A stretch of DNA of 64,000 nucleotides from Gossypium raimondii (taxonomy: Eukaryota > Streptophyta > Magnoliopsida > Malvales > Malvaceae). Below the pieces are notes generated by a model. The model was given only the letters and a program-made list of their open reading frames with translations. It was not told the DNA's origin and did no database searches. Position 1 is the first letter of the stretch; every line of letters starts with the position of its first letter. Location: positions 7,998,001 through 8,062,000 of the forward strand of contig NC_068567.1 of NCBI RefSeq assembly GCF_025698545.1. Reading direction: 5' to 3'. The position numbers and the translations under genes are program-made. Shown piece by piece: positions 10,249 to 21,816 of the stretch.

Positions 10249-11201
10249 TGTAATACCCAATTTTAGCCCGGACTCACATATGGAAACATAATCTTCGAGG
10301 ATATGCAATCTTAGATATGATATGCAATCTTAGATATGATATGTAATCTTAGAAGATATGATTTTGTAATCTTAGAGATTTAATTTGTAGATACCCTTTA
10401 ATCTTCGCCGTTGATGTAATTGATCTGTACCGTTGGATTTGGGGAGGCTCAGCTATAAATAGAGGCCTCTCCCTTCATTGTAAAGAAAAAGAGAATGAAT
10501 AAAAAAGGGAGAACGATTGACAGTTTTTTAAAGGTGGCTTACTGTTTTCTTTTTTTTCTTTTTCGATTATTTTTTACTTATTTACGATTTTAAAAAAGGG
10601 AGAAGGTGATACCACTGCGAATTTTATTTATTTATTTTATTTAGCCCTAATAAAGTGACGCGTTTCAAAGGATGGAGATATTTTCCCATTCGAGCCCTAT
10701 GAGTTATTCGCGCCTTTTAATTGGCCCTTCATTTTTTTTTAAATTATGTTGATTTTCAATTTAATCATTAATCTTTCATTTTAGGTTTTTAGTCTATTTT
10801 ATTAATTTTGTTATTATTATTATATTATATATTATTATTATTATACCTACATATATGTGCAAGATATGCATGTTAATATATATACATATATATTTTAAAC
10901 GTTTTAATATATATACATATTATATACATACTTTATTATTATTTTATTTTCATAGTTTTTATACATATATATATACACATTTATATTTCATAATATTTAT
11001 ACGTTTACCCATATTCTATGATTTTTATATGTTTATATATTTTTGTAATATATACACATATATTTATACTCCATTCAAAGCTTATTATAAATATTTTCCA
11101 CGTTTTATATTATACTTATATATTTCATTTTTTGTAAATGCATGAATATATTTTATATGTATATATTTATATTTTCCTTGTTTTCATAAATGCATTATGT
11201 G

Positions 11202-11238
<37 letters not shown>

Positions 11239-12263
11239 TTTTATAACCCAAAATTTTATGAGTAAATTATCTTTATGTCTTTTATTCTTCATAATTTCAA
11301 ATGTATATATATTTTGTACCTTTTTCTCTTTATATTTTTTGTTTATTTCCTTCATTTGCTTATTGATTTATGTTTTCATTTATATTCATTTGATATTTTA
11401 CATGTCGTTCTTTATGTACATTAATTTCGTTTATTTCTATGCCATTGTTGTATTTATTATTACATTTTATATTTAATGTAGCATCACATCATTTTTTTTC
11501 GATTTTAAAATTTTCAAAATTAAGATAACACTCGTATTTAGGATTTTCAAGGAAATTGAGCCCTAACGTATTGGGTTCCGATTTTCTTCGTTAAATCCAA
11601 CGATCGAGGTTGCTCATTAATAAAAATATATAAAATAAAAGCTTGTTGTTGGGGAGTTAAATATGTTGTATCCTAACGTATTGGATGTGACGTATTGATT
11701 TCTCGAGACAAAGATTTTTTGAAAAAATAATAATAAAGGAAATATTTCAAGTTTGAGATTTTGAGGAATTGTGCCCTAACGTATTGGGCCGCGATTTCTT
11801 AAATCTTAAACAAATGTGTTGACACCATTTTTTTTGGATGAAAACGGGGTCGACTAAATGAATATTCTTTTAAATTTTTATTACACGAGTTTTAGACTAA
11901 TTCATTTTTGAGGAAATTAGAATGTTGTGCCCTAACGCATTGGGTGTGACATTTTCTTTCTTCGAAATGATAATGGTCATAATAAGTAACGTTTTTAAGC
12001 TTTTGCTAAGGATTATATTTTTCAAATTTTCGACATTAAGACACTAATTAATCAACTAGGTACCAATTTTGGGCGTTACGAGGGTGCTAATCCTTCCTTG
12101 TACGTAACTGACTCCCGGATCCGTTTTTCTAAAACTCGTAGACCAAAGCTGTTTTTTTAGGTGATCCAATCACACCTTAATAAAAGATTGGTGGCGACTC
12201 CCAATTTTCATTTTTTTAAAGTCGACAACCTAAATTTTTTGTTTTTAAAAAATGGTTTCGACA
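10249..12263 (+). mobile_element. Solo LTR of a Gypsy (Tat/Ogre-like) element, copy 1
   Basis: It begins TGTAATACCC and ends GGTTTCGACA. It is flanked on both sides by CTCAT (10244-10248 and 12264-12268), a perfect 5-bp duplication. A TATA box (CTATAAATAG, about 10453) lies about 200 bp in. The 3' third repeats a GCCCTAACGTATTGGG-type phrase four times (about 11560, 11670, 11770, 11930). The last 210 bp carry the TGGTGGCGACTCCC and ATCCAATCACACC words that reappear inverted at the start of copy 2. No second LTR or internal coding is present, so LTR-LTR recombination has removed the body. The AT-rich frames at 10855-11476 are not genes. Confidence 0.85.
11202..11236. repeat. (AT)n microsatellite
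   Basis: About 17 consecutive AT dinucleotides within the AT-rich middle of the solo LTR; likely length-polymorphic. Confidence 0.95.
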
Positions 12264-12268
12264 CTCAT

Positions 12269-12900
12269 ATTCTAAGTATTCAGTCTTGAATACTAGTTTT
12301 CAAATGATCACTTGAACAAATTTGCTAAACATTTATATCATCATTCTTCTAAAAGTCATGAGTGAGGAAGACTTTTGAAGAAATATATTTTGATCTCTTC
12401 AAGAGTTCCAACAATAATTATAGCAAACTTTGATCACAACCCGTATATACATGTGCATGTTGGATCATTTTATAGTCTTCCTTCAACTATTATTCACTAA
12501 GTTAAATTTACCACATATGTTCTAATCAATTTAATTTATATAACTATTTACTCAAGTGTATTGAATAATTTCCTCAGATTTTCTATGTGCGTCTAGCATT
12601 CTAAGTCTTTCAAGTATTTTAATATAAACTTCCACTATATTGTGATTCACATAAAGATTATAACAACAATCATAAGACATATGTCAAATATTTCATTAAC
12701 TGCTAGGCTTAGTAATACATCTAAAGATTATTGCATCCACCACAAAAAAATATTATATATTTTCATAATTTGTACCCCATTGGCTTTATACCTTTAGATG
12801 TTTGAACTACTGGCCCACAATCTTCAGGAATTTAATACCACTTGAATTATGTCTTTTTATTTTGGCCAAGCTTTTCCATGTCTATATTTTTCGATAAATT
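12269..12900 (-). pseudogene. Copia relic: RNase H and reverse-transcriptase-start fragments
   Basis: Reading the minus strand of about 12270-12440 gives FLTHDF-KND-DINV-QICSSDHL. This matches the Copia RNase H end (THDLQKNGDI..QQIRSSDNLADL in related elements). At about 12770-12850 the minus strand reads FPEDCGPVVQTSKGIKPMGY, the usual hinge before Copia reverse transcriptase. The stretch between is shorter than a full reverse transcriptase and has stops, so large deletions have occurred. It is interrupted by the solo LTR at 10249-12263. Confidence 0.65.
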
Positions 12901-12952
12901 TATTTAAGATCCTCATTTTATTTCATTCTCTCAATAATACCATAAAATAAAA

Positions 12953-13253
12953 GTTGAATGTCAATATTCATTTCCTAGTCAATAATCTGATTGGTAAGTT
13001 TTTCTTTCTTTGTCCCATTACTCTTCTCCGACTCTTCTCTCGTTTTCTCTATAATGTTTATCACGCTTATCAAAACAAAATCAAGTAAAAAAAAATAGAG
13101 GACAACAACTTGCAATCCAAAATACCATAAAAGAAAGTTGAATGTCAATATTCCCTTCCCAGTCAATAGTCTAACTGGTACCTTTTTCTTTCTTTGTCTC
13201 ATTCCTCTTCTTTGAGTCTACTCTCGTTTTTTCTATTATATATGTTTACCATG
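12953..13253. repeat. 184-bp tandem repeat, copies 1-2 (left of solo LTR 2)
   Basis: Units begin GTTGAATGTCAATATTC at 12953 and 13137 (period 184 bp). Conserved phrases are TCCTAGTCAATAATCTGATT, TTTTTCTTTCTTTGTCCC, and ATCAAAACAAAATCAAG. The second unit is cut at 13253 by a solo LTR and its remainder continues at 15508. Confidence 0.88.
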
Positions 13254-15507
13254 TGTTGACACCATTTTTTGGATGAAAAATGGGGTTGACTTGGGTTTTG
13301 AGAATGAAAACGAAAACGGGAGTCGCCACCAATCCTTTTTGATAAGGTGTGATTGGATCACCTTGAAAAGTGGTTGTTTTTAATAAAATGTTTGATTTTA
13401 TTAAAGCAACAAGTTTGATCCACGAAATTCAAAAAAATGGGTTCGGAAGTCGGTTACGCACGAGGAAGGATTAGCACCCTCGATACGCCCAAAATTGGTA
13501 CCTAGTTGATTACTTAATGTCTTAGTGTCGAAGATTGAAAACTTTAAAGAAATTTAAAATACGATCCTTAAAAAAAACTCGTACGGCATGGATTTAAATT
13601 CAATAGGATATTTGGCAATTTGGTTAAACGAGAAATCGAAACCCAGCACCTTAGGGCACGTTCCTCGAATTTCCAAACGCAAAACATTGCCTTGTTTTGA
13701 AATTTTTAAGAAGGATATTAAGCCATTTGGTTGAACGAGAAAAATCGACACCCAGCACCTTAGGGCATGTTTCCTCGAATTTCCAAACGCAAAACATTGC
13801 CTTATCAATCATGTATATACAAGTAAATAAAAAAAAACTAAAACATTTTAAAGAATGAACATAAATAAATAAATAAATAAATAAATGAACATTAAGTAAA
13901 ACAAATAATAACAAAGAAGCAAATAGATCAAAATTATAAAATATATAAAAAGTATTCATGCGCATATAAGGAAAATATTTATGTATAATTATAAAATATG
14001 AAAACACATATATATATGTTTTGAAGTTATTAAATATAAAAGCTCATATAGGTATATACATATATGTATGCATGTATATATATAAAAAAGTGAAATATAA
14101 AAATATATATTTATGATAAATAAAACATATATATAAGCATATATTATAAAAATGTATTATTATAATAATACAATAATAATAATACTAACTTAATTGGTTT
14201 AATAATAAAATAAAAATAGAAAAGGACTAAAATAATATAAAAAACATTTGGGGCGAAATCGAAAACAAAATAAAGGAGAAGGACCACATTGAATGCGCAA
14301 ATGACAAGGAGGGACCAAATGGGAAATAATCCCGTTCCCCCCAAACGCATAGCTTCAAGGTGGACCAGATTGTAAAGCAGAATAGATTACAGGGCAAAAT
14401 TGAAAAACAAAAAGAACTTTGATTGCAAAATCCTTTAAAAGCGGAAGGGCTGAAAGCGCAATTAGCCCTTCCGCTAAAAACACGCGGATCCTCCTGCGGG
14501 TCGGGTCGGTTCTCGGGTTCCCTCCCCAAAACGAGCCGTTTTGGTGCATGGGGAGAGGATCCTAAACGACGCTGTATCAGAGGGCTATATAAGCCTAAAA
14601 AAATCCTAAAAAATCATTTTTCTTCCTTCTTAAAAAAAAGTTTTCTCCCTCCCCCGATTGTGGAGAGGGGCCGATTGTGGACCATTATGTCGGTCGCCGA
14701 TCACCGGCGCCGGCGCCGCTGTAGACGCCAATTGGAAGGCGAAAAGTCGGGCTTTTAAACCCCGTTTCGAAAGCCTTTCGGAGATCGGGTCCTTAAAGCC
14801 TTAAGGCCAAGAGAGGGAACCCCAAAAAAGAACGCCTTCCTCGTCCGTTCTCAGTGACCCGAACTCCGGCAACGCCACGACCGCGATGACTCGGGTATGT
14901 TCTTTTTTATTTCTTAGGTTATATTTTAGATGTGAAGTAAAAGAACAAAAACGAATCAAAAGAGAAAAGAAACTTGAGAATGAAAATCACCTTTGAAACT
15001 TTTTCTTTTATTTCTCCAATATTTTTTTTGAAATCGGAACCCCTAAAAAGGTTACATTTTTTTCTTTTTATAGCAGATTGATACAATGTTATAGCTTCCA
15101 TTACTGTTTTGCTACTGTTTGCTTCTGCTTTGCGTGTTTGTTTCATTTTGCAGGGTAGCTGATGGGCAGATGGAGCAGGTGTGGCGCTAGGAGCAGGTGA
15201 GCAACGTGACAGTGCTGATGGAGGCGGCGCCGAGCTAGGCCAAAGGTCAGAGCGTGCGGCACTAGGGTTTCAGAGACTGAAACCCTAGTCTGACTTTGGC
15301 ATTTGGGCTTAAGTTTGTTGGGTATTGGGTTGGTTTGGGCCTATTAGGTTTAATTGTTTTGGGCCTGTTTGTATTTTATTTGTTTGTAATGGGCCCGGGT
15401 TGTAATTGGTTTGGGCTGAAGGGTATTGGGTTAGTTGGGCTGGTGGGTTAGTTTAATTGGTTTGAGTTTTATTTGGTTGTCGGGCCCTGGCAAATTGGGC
15501 TTGTACA
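13254..15507 (-). mobile_element. Solo LTR of a Gypsy (Tat/Ogre-like) element, copy 2
   Basis: The plus strand begins TGTTGACACC and ends GGGCTTGTACA, flanked by CCATG on both sides (13249-13253 and 15508-15512). Its first 250 bp (GGAGTCGCCACCAATCC, AAGGTGTGATTGGATCACC) are the inverted counterpart of the last 210 bp of copy 1, including the CCCAGCACCTTAGGGCA phrases at 13643 and 13749. This places it on the minus strand if copy 1 is on the plus strand. There is also a TATA-like box on the plus strand (GCTATATAAGCC, about 14585) followed by leader-like sequence, so transcription direction is uncertain. The left unit of a 184-bp repeat reads straight on into the right flank when the LTR is removed, confirming precise insertion. 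Confidence 0.85.
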
Positions 15508-15872
15508 CCATGCTCATCAAAACAAAATCAAGTAAAAAAGAAAGAAAGAACGAGAACTTTCAATCCAAAATACCATAAAAGAAAGTTGAATGTTAGTATT
15601 CCTTTCCTAGTCAATAGTCTAATTGGTAAGTTTTTCTTTGCCCCGTTCCTTTTCTCCGACTCTACTCTTGTTTTCTCTATTATGTTTATCGTGCTCGTTA
15701 AAACAAAATCAAGTAAAAAAAAAAGAAAAAAGATGACAACTTACAATCCAAAATACCATAAAACGAAAGTTGAATGTTAGTATTCCTTTCCTAGTCAATA
15801 GTCTAATTGGTAAGTTTTTCTTTCTTTGTCCCGTTCCTCTTCTCCGGCTCTACTCTCATTTTCTCTATTATG
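15508..15872. repeat. 184-bp tandem repeat, copies 2 (end) to 4
   Basis: Units begin GTTGAATGTTAGTATTCC at 15585 and 15769 (period 184 bp). Across the inserted LTR and its duplicated CCATG the spacing between units is 189 bp, close to the unit length. The last copy is partial. The array is unrelated to the flanking genes and has no convincing coding potential. Confidence 0.88.
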
Positions 15873-15979
15873 TTTTTTGCCTTTTCCTCCTCTTTTCCAA
15901 AATAGAAAACTATTAATACTAATACTCTTCTCACCCACGTCTGATGCTATAGGTTTTAATCCTAAAAACTAACTTATAA

Positions 15980-16316
15980 ACTCTTCTCTAAATAGAGTTC
16001 TAGCACAATACCAAATGTGCCCGAAGAAGAAAAGCAAGGCAAACAAAGCATGCCTAAAAGTAAACCAACCCCTTGGACTGGTATGAAAAACACCATTGAA
16101 TTTCAAAGTAGCACGAACTAATTCAAAAATTTCACGCAATTGAGCATGCCTAATATATATTTTCATAGTAGCAGGATCACTATAACTCACTTCATTGAGT
16201 TTGCCTCCATAGAACTCAACAGTTACACCTACTTGTTCGACAATATACTTTGATTCTATCCTTCTAAAGGGACATCTGCTAAAACAATTTCGTCTCCGTC
16301 TACCAAAAGCAAGGTA
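15980..16316 (-). pseudogene. psbB: Nuclear insert of plastid DNA (psbB, CP47 C-terminal part)
   Basis: CP47 is the chlorophyll-binding core antenna protein of photosystem II, encoded in plastids. On the minus strand the sequence encodes [14 protein letters not shown] (16316 to about 16270), then, after a frame change, [40 protein letters not shown] and [20 protein letters not shown], ending near LFREEF. These follow plastid psbB closely, with missense changes and at least one frameshift. No plastid promoter or neighbouring psbT is seen. It is therefore a non-functional nuclear plastid insert that has aged, not an organellar contig. The ends are approximate. Confidence 0.88.
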
Positions 16317-16319
16317 AAA

Positions 16320-17740
16320 ATAAAATTAAACAAAGTAAAAATATTATGGAGACAATTATATTGAATTGCATTTTGCTTCTTTAATAAAAAAAGAACATAT
16401 TAACTCATATACATTAGATTAAAAAAGTAAATTAATACATCTCATTTTTTTTTAAAATTTTTAAACGTGGAGTCATTTTCCTACATGTGAGCATATAAAT
16501 TAAATTTAAAATCAATACGCTAATTTTATACCAAATATTTTCTTTATCCCAAATCAGTATTTAACAATGTGTTTAATTATCGCCTTTTACTACACTTAAC
16601 GGACCAATATTATATATTAAAAATATTTTTTATTCGTGCGATGCATGTATTTAATATATATATATTAATTAAGTTATATGTAGTTTAATTATTTTTTATT
16701 TTTAAAAATTTTGTACTGTTCACTACTAATATGATTATGAAATTAAAACATAATAATATATAAATTTATTTTTTAAAAAAGGTAATTGAATGTAATTTAT
16801 TCTATATTTTTTGGTATATTATTCAATACAAATAGTACCCGAAAAGATATATAATAATATCTAACTAAAATATATTATGCACATATTTATACACACATAT
16901 ATGTATTAATATAAAATAGTACTTGAAAATATATTGTGAATAAATTCTGTGTATATAATTATTTATTAAAATAGTAAAATGATTAAATCTTTGCATATTT
17001 ATGGAGTCTTATTTAATATTAGAATCAAAGATAGAATAATATGCTAATAAATATATGGTATTATTATAAATATATATTGTAATAATATGATTTTATTAAA
17101 ATAAATAAATTCAATGGATAATTAGAAAATAAAAATTAAATGCAAAACTCGAGACATCGTCACTTGTCACAAATGTAGTGTATGTAACTTGTTATATTAA
17201 ATTATACTAGTTTTCTTATTTAGCGATGTACACTTCTATCAGTTAAAATGTATTTAAATTATTTTATAATTTTGTTTAAATTTAATTTTATGATTAATAT
17301 TTAAATAAATATTATATATTTTATTTGATAAAATAATGTATTAAATTAATATATATGCATGATATATACAATTTTTAGATTAAATATAGATGAATTTTTT
17401 TTATGAAATCCATTAATTTGTTATTTATGAAATCTATTTATAATAAACGTTTTAAGCTTTTAGATTTTTTTAAAAAATTTTAAAATCGAATTACTATACT
17501 AGTCCAATTAAGACAACATAGTAACGTATATACAAGTAAGGCGAAGAGTGAAGTATCATATGCCTAGCAGCTATTAATGCCAAATGAAAGTATAAATTTT
17601 ATATTAGAAACAAATGAATATTTATAATTATATACTATTTGAAACTGTCAAAATAATATTACAGACACTTTAAAATTATTTTCTCCTAAATTACCTTATC
17701 CAAATGGATGCCACACGTATTATTTGAAAAATCTTGAACA
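16320..17740. other. Very AT-rich intergenic DNA, nothing recognised
   Basis: Mostly A/T runs and TATATA tracts. I found no open frame of interest, no terminal repeats with a matching target duplication and no recognisable RNA gene. Confidence 0.6.
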
Positions 17741-18059
17741 GAATTTTTATTGGGTACCAAAAATTTCGCTGAACCTCACAGAAAAGTCACCAAAAATCAA
17801 CAAATTATTAAATTGTCCCAAATTTTACGGAAAAATAGATTAAAAACACAAATGTTGGAAAAATCTAAACCAAAACTCACCTTAATTGCTAAAACTCTAT
17901 CGATTTGCCCTTCCTTTTCCTTTCTCCCTCTTCTCTAGGATTAGCTTCTCCCAAATTGTCAAAACCATCGTCTAACATAAATTACCATAAGTGATTTTTT
18001 TCCCTTCTATTCTATTCTTTTATAAAAACTATCAGAACAATTTAAAATAATACCGATTT

Positions 18060-18800
18060 AAGAAAATGGTAGGTATTACAGTTGTGATCTTGTATCCTTA
18101 AGAGTACCAATTTGAGGAACAATAATGTATAGTGGAGTTTGGGACTACATTCCATTTGTATCATTATCCACTGCAATCACACCGTAGTGTTACGGGACTA
18201 GATCTTTCGTCTCACGATTCATGCAGCTTTAGGCAAACCATTCGTTCTAAACTCCTCTAAGTCAGCCTAACCACCACAAGTGAGGATTCCTTTAGAATTC
18301 CTTCAAGGCACTAATTTGTATAGCAGAAGCAATTGCATGTGCCAAAAAAAGCTACGAAAGAACAACAGAAAGCCGCAAAAAGAATGCACGAAAGGTGTTT
18401 GACTAAATGCTCTCCAAGAATTATATTACTCTTAAGAATTCAATATGCAATAGATGATTTACAAGTGAAGGGAGGCTCTCTATTTATTGTTGAGCTCCCC
18501 AAAAACCTACGATCCGGATTTACATTGACAGATGAGGTTAACCTATCTCTTAAATCATGGGATTTACAAGATACACAATACAAAATTTAATCTAATCTTT
18601 ACAAGATATGATTTCTATCAATCTTCTAAGATTAGTTCCCATATTTATCAAGGTAGTCTATGTTGTCATATATTTATCATTGGGCCATCCAGGCTTCAAT
18701 CTGATAGGCTTCTCTAAAAATTCTTTAGTTCTCGTGGGCCAAATGATCCACATCTAATCGATATATATATACACCTCCATAGAATGCATTTTATGCCATG
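18060..18800. repeat. Unclassified LTR-like or repeat-derived segment
   Basis: The stretch is richer in G/C than its surroundings. It contains phrases typical of dispersed plant repeats (CTTGTATCCTTAAGAGTACC, GGAGGCTCTCTATTTATTG) and a possible TATA region at 18475. I could not find paired LTRs or a target duplication. The short frames at 18333-18590 and 18532-18717 are not supported as genes. Confidence 0.3.
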
Positions 18801-19099
18801 GTCACAGACTTTACACTTTGACCCGTGACAATAGGACCCAGTTGACTTATTAACATGCTTACCGATGAAGATTTTCTATCACATATGAATTCCTAGGAAG
18901 GGGGGAAACAACACTTGTCAGATATGGATTACAATTAGGATGGGGAAATTGAGATTTGTCATGCTTAAAACCATTCAAAATGCTTCAGACCAATGATGTC
19001 TACTTTAATTTCTCCACGTTAGAATGCTTTTATCCAAGGTTGTAATGTAATGGATAATATTCTTCTGGGTGCTGACATTAACATATTATCCGCCAAAAA

Positions 19100-19345
19100 G
19101 TATTTTAGGAGGCTTTAAAATTGATAATGTGCAAAGCAAAGATGGAAACAAATGGAGACAATTGATCGCTACTGGTAGTCCAACAACTCCTCTAAAGCCG
19201 AATAGGACAAGGTGACTTCTTCCTAATATGCAAATGTGCTCTCATGATCAAATATTGCAAGGTGTGAGAATTGCAAAACAATGTGTAACTATGTCGCGTT
19301 TTTTCTTTGTAGATGATAACTATTTATTTTTTTTGTGTTACTATC
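19100..19345 (+). pseudogene. LINE-like reverse transcriptase fragment
   Basis: One frame reads LQGVRIAKQC-type sequence followed by TMSRFFFVDDNYLFF at about 19256-19340. In plant L1-type reverse transcriptases the block around the catalytic pair is ISHLFFADDSLLFF, so FVDD here resembles the active-site box. Only this block is convincing; upstream sequence (GNKWRQLIATGSPTTPL) is weaker. Confidence 0.4.
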
Positions 19346-19537
19346 CTGTCTCATCGTGCTAATAAGCATATAGTATTCTTTTATGGACATATGTCAAGAT
19401 TGGCGATTAATTATAAAAAATTAGAATTATTTTTCTAGTAATTATATATATATATTTATAAAATAACAGCTTTTTATTTTATTATTTTGAAAATAAAAAT
19501 ATAAAATATAAAAAATTGTAAAAACATATAAAAATTA

Positions 19538-20473
19538 GGGTAAACTACTAAAATAGTCACTTTTGTTTACCTCAAGTTACATTTTAGTCACTTACGTTAA
19601 CATATTGTAACATTTTAGTCACTGAGCCGTTAATTGTCATTAACGGTGTAACAGTAAGTTGACGTGGCACGTTAAATCATCATTTCAAACAAAAATTTTA
19701 GGTTAAATTATACAATTGGTCCCCATATTTTCTCATTTTGAGCAATTTAATTTTTTTTCTTTTATGTTATTTTTCTTTCTTTTTCATTCTCTTCTTCTTC
19801 TCCATTGTTTTCCTCCATTCTCCATATATTTTAACATAGTTTTTCTATATTTTCATTTGTTAAAACTAAAAGGAAGAAAAAGAAAATAAAGAAGTAAAAA
19901 AAATTAAATTGTTCAAAAACATAAAAGTAGGGTAAACTACACCCATGATCACTTTTGTTTACCTAGGGTTACATTTTAGTCACTTATGTTTGAAATGTTA
20001 TGTTTTAGTCACTTACGTTATCATGTTGTAACATTTTAGTCACAAAGCTGTTAATTGTCGTTAATGGTGTAACGATAAGCTGACGTGATATGTAAAATCA
20101 TCATTTCAAATAAAAAATTTAGGTTAAATTATACAATTGGTCCCCATACTTTTTCGTCTTGAGCAATTTAATTTTTTTCTTTTATATTCTTTTAACTTTC
20201 CTTTTATTTTTTCATTCTCTTTTGCTTCTCCCTCTATTTTCCTACCTTCTCCATTTCTTTTAACATATCAGGAAGTCGAATTGGCGGTGAAAAAACTATA
20301 ATTTAACATATCAGACATGGAGAAGGGAGAAAAACAGAGGGAGAAACAAAAAAGAATAGAAAAAAGAAAAAAGTAAGTTAAAAGAAAATAAAAGAAAAAA
20401 ATTAAATTGATCAAAACGAAAAAATACGGGACTAATTGTATAATTTAACTTAAAATTTTGTTTGAAATGGTGA
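19538..20473. mobile_element. Overlapping foldback elements of the GGGTAAACTAC family
   Basis: Two left ends, GGGTAAACTACTAAAATAGT (19538) and GGGTAAACTACACCCATGAT (19930), each lead into the same sequence: ACATTTTAGTCACTTACGTT, CGTTAATTGTC.TTAA.GG, then AAATTATACAATTGGTCCCC. A matching inverted right arm is seen at 20385-20473 (CTAATTGTATAATTTAAC and so on), truncated before its terminus. The same family lies at 41094-41852. No coding capacity. One copy appears to have landed in or next to another. Confidence 0.7.
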
Positions 20474-20479
20474 TAATGA

Positions 20480-21200
20480 AGATGGAGAAATGAAAGTGTA
20501 AGGACTTTATTTTACCCACGTTAATTCCGGATGGGTTTTAAATAATTTTATAATTTTTACTTGTTACTATTTATATATTATTTTGTCATGATTTTTAAAT
20601 TCCTTGGGGTTTTATAAAAGTTACATATTTCAATGTTTGTACAATAATTTTTTATAATATATAAAATTGTTAAAAGAAAAAGACTTGGAAAAGGTTTTGT
20701 TCATGTTGGTTGTGGAAGAAAAATAAATGTTGTAAATTTCTAATAACTTTAAAATTGATATATATGAGTAAATTGGGCCTAAAACTGAAGTTAGGGTTAA
20801 AATGGAAATTGAATTTCTGAACTTGGCAAGTTTTAATAATATTAGGGCCTTCTGCGTAGGCCTGCCTTGTTTAAAATTTTGTATTTAAACTCTTGGGTTT
20901 TGACCTTTAATTGGTTAAAGCGGAATTTCATACTAAAATGGTTTGAACAAAATTGGATCGTATAAAAAGATACTAAAATTTATTTTTAATTAATTTATTG
21001 ATAAAGGGTTTTTATAAAATAATCTAATTATCATGTAATTATTTATTTATAGTATTAAATTTGGATTCAGATTTGGCTCACCCTAAGAATAAATCCTTAT
21101 CTTGTTTCCTATGGGGGTTATTTAGCCTAGTCTCTATGCAGGTTAAAATAAGCATCTTCTGAGTTTCCACCAAGTATTGAATCAAAAAGCAGCACTGGGA
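20480..21200. other. Intergenic DNA upstream of aspartic protease gene 1
   Basis: AT-rich, with no recognisable gene or element borders. The promoter of the downstream protease should lie in the right part of this stretch or just after it. I could not choose one TATA box with confidence. Confidence 0.4.
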
Positions 21201-21379
21201 CATACATACGTACATGCATGCACCACAAGAAATTTCGTGGAGAGTTCCAAAATTCCAAGACGGAATTAGCTAGGTTAGAAACTTCTCTCTTTGTTCCTAT
21301 TCGTTCCCTGCACTGCACATTGATCACTGGTGGTGAAAGAGAGTTGGTTTGTTCTTTAGCCATTACACTTAAAGAAGAA

Positions 21380-21494
21380 GTTCTTTATTTATCTACTGTC
21401 AGTCTTTTTCTTTGCTTTTGTTACACACTGGATTGGAGCTCTTTTTCCTTCTTTGCTGATCCCTTCTTCCTCCTGAAGCTTTTCTTAGTCTCAG
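21380..21494 (+). other. Likely 5' UTR exon of aspartic protease gene 1
   Basis: Genes of this family usually have an intron in the leader. A donor site (TTAGTCTCAG/GTATCATC) at 21494/21495 pairs well with the acceptor GGACACAG/GATACC at 22326/22327, which lies 14 bp before the ATG. The 5' limit of the exon is not visible, so the start given is a guess. Confidence 0.5.
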
Positions 21495-21816
21495 GTATCA
21501 TCTCTCCATTCACTACAAACCTTGCTATCAGTATATTTATTTATAGGCTAATTGGTACTCTATATTCAATAGAAATGAAAATCCCTTCCTTTGTATGCTT
21601 TTCCAATAAACAAAGTAAGAGTCACACCAATCATAACATTCTTCTCTTAATAACTATGTATTCTTTAGTTTGGTTTCTGGGGGATGTTCATGTTTAAAGT
21701 GACAACTTATAACCTCTGGGAAACCTTATTGTAACAAATGATTGATTTTGGCTTATTCATCGCTTCATCAAATTGCTTATCAAACAATTTACATGCTTTT
21801 ATAAGCCCCAAAACCG

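Noticed and set aside
10855..11476. Two overlapping frames of 96 and 112 codons
   Set aside because: Extremely AT-rich Tyr/Ile/Phe-rich translation inside a solo LTR; no domain, no splice context.
14423..14758. Frame of 111 codons and a TATA-like box (about 14585) on the plus strand of solo LTR 2
   Set aside because: The frame overlaps leader-like LTR sequence with no family match. The TATA motif opposes the orientation inferred from solo LTR 1, so I left direction open rather than call a gene.
21218..21697. Frame of 159 codons before protease gene 1
   Set aside because: It runs through the inferred leader exon and into its intron; composition is not protein-like and no domain was recognised.
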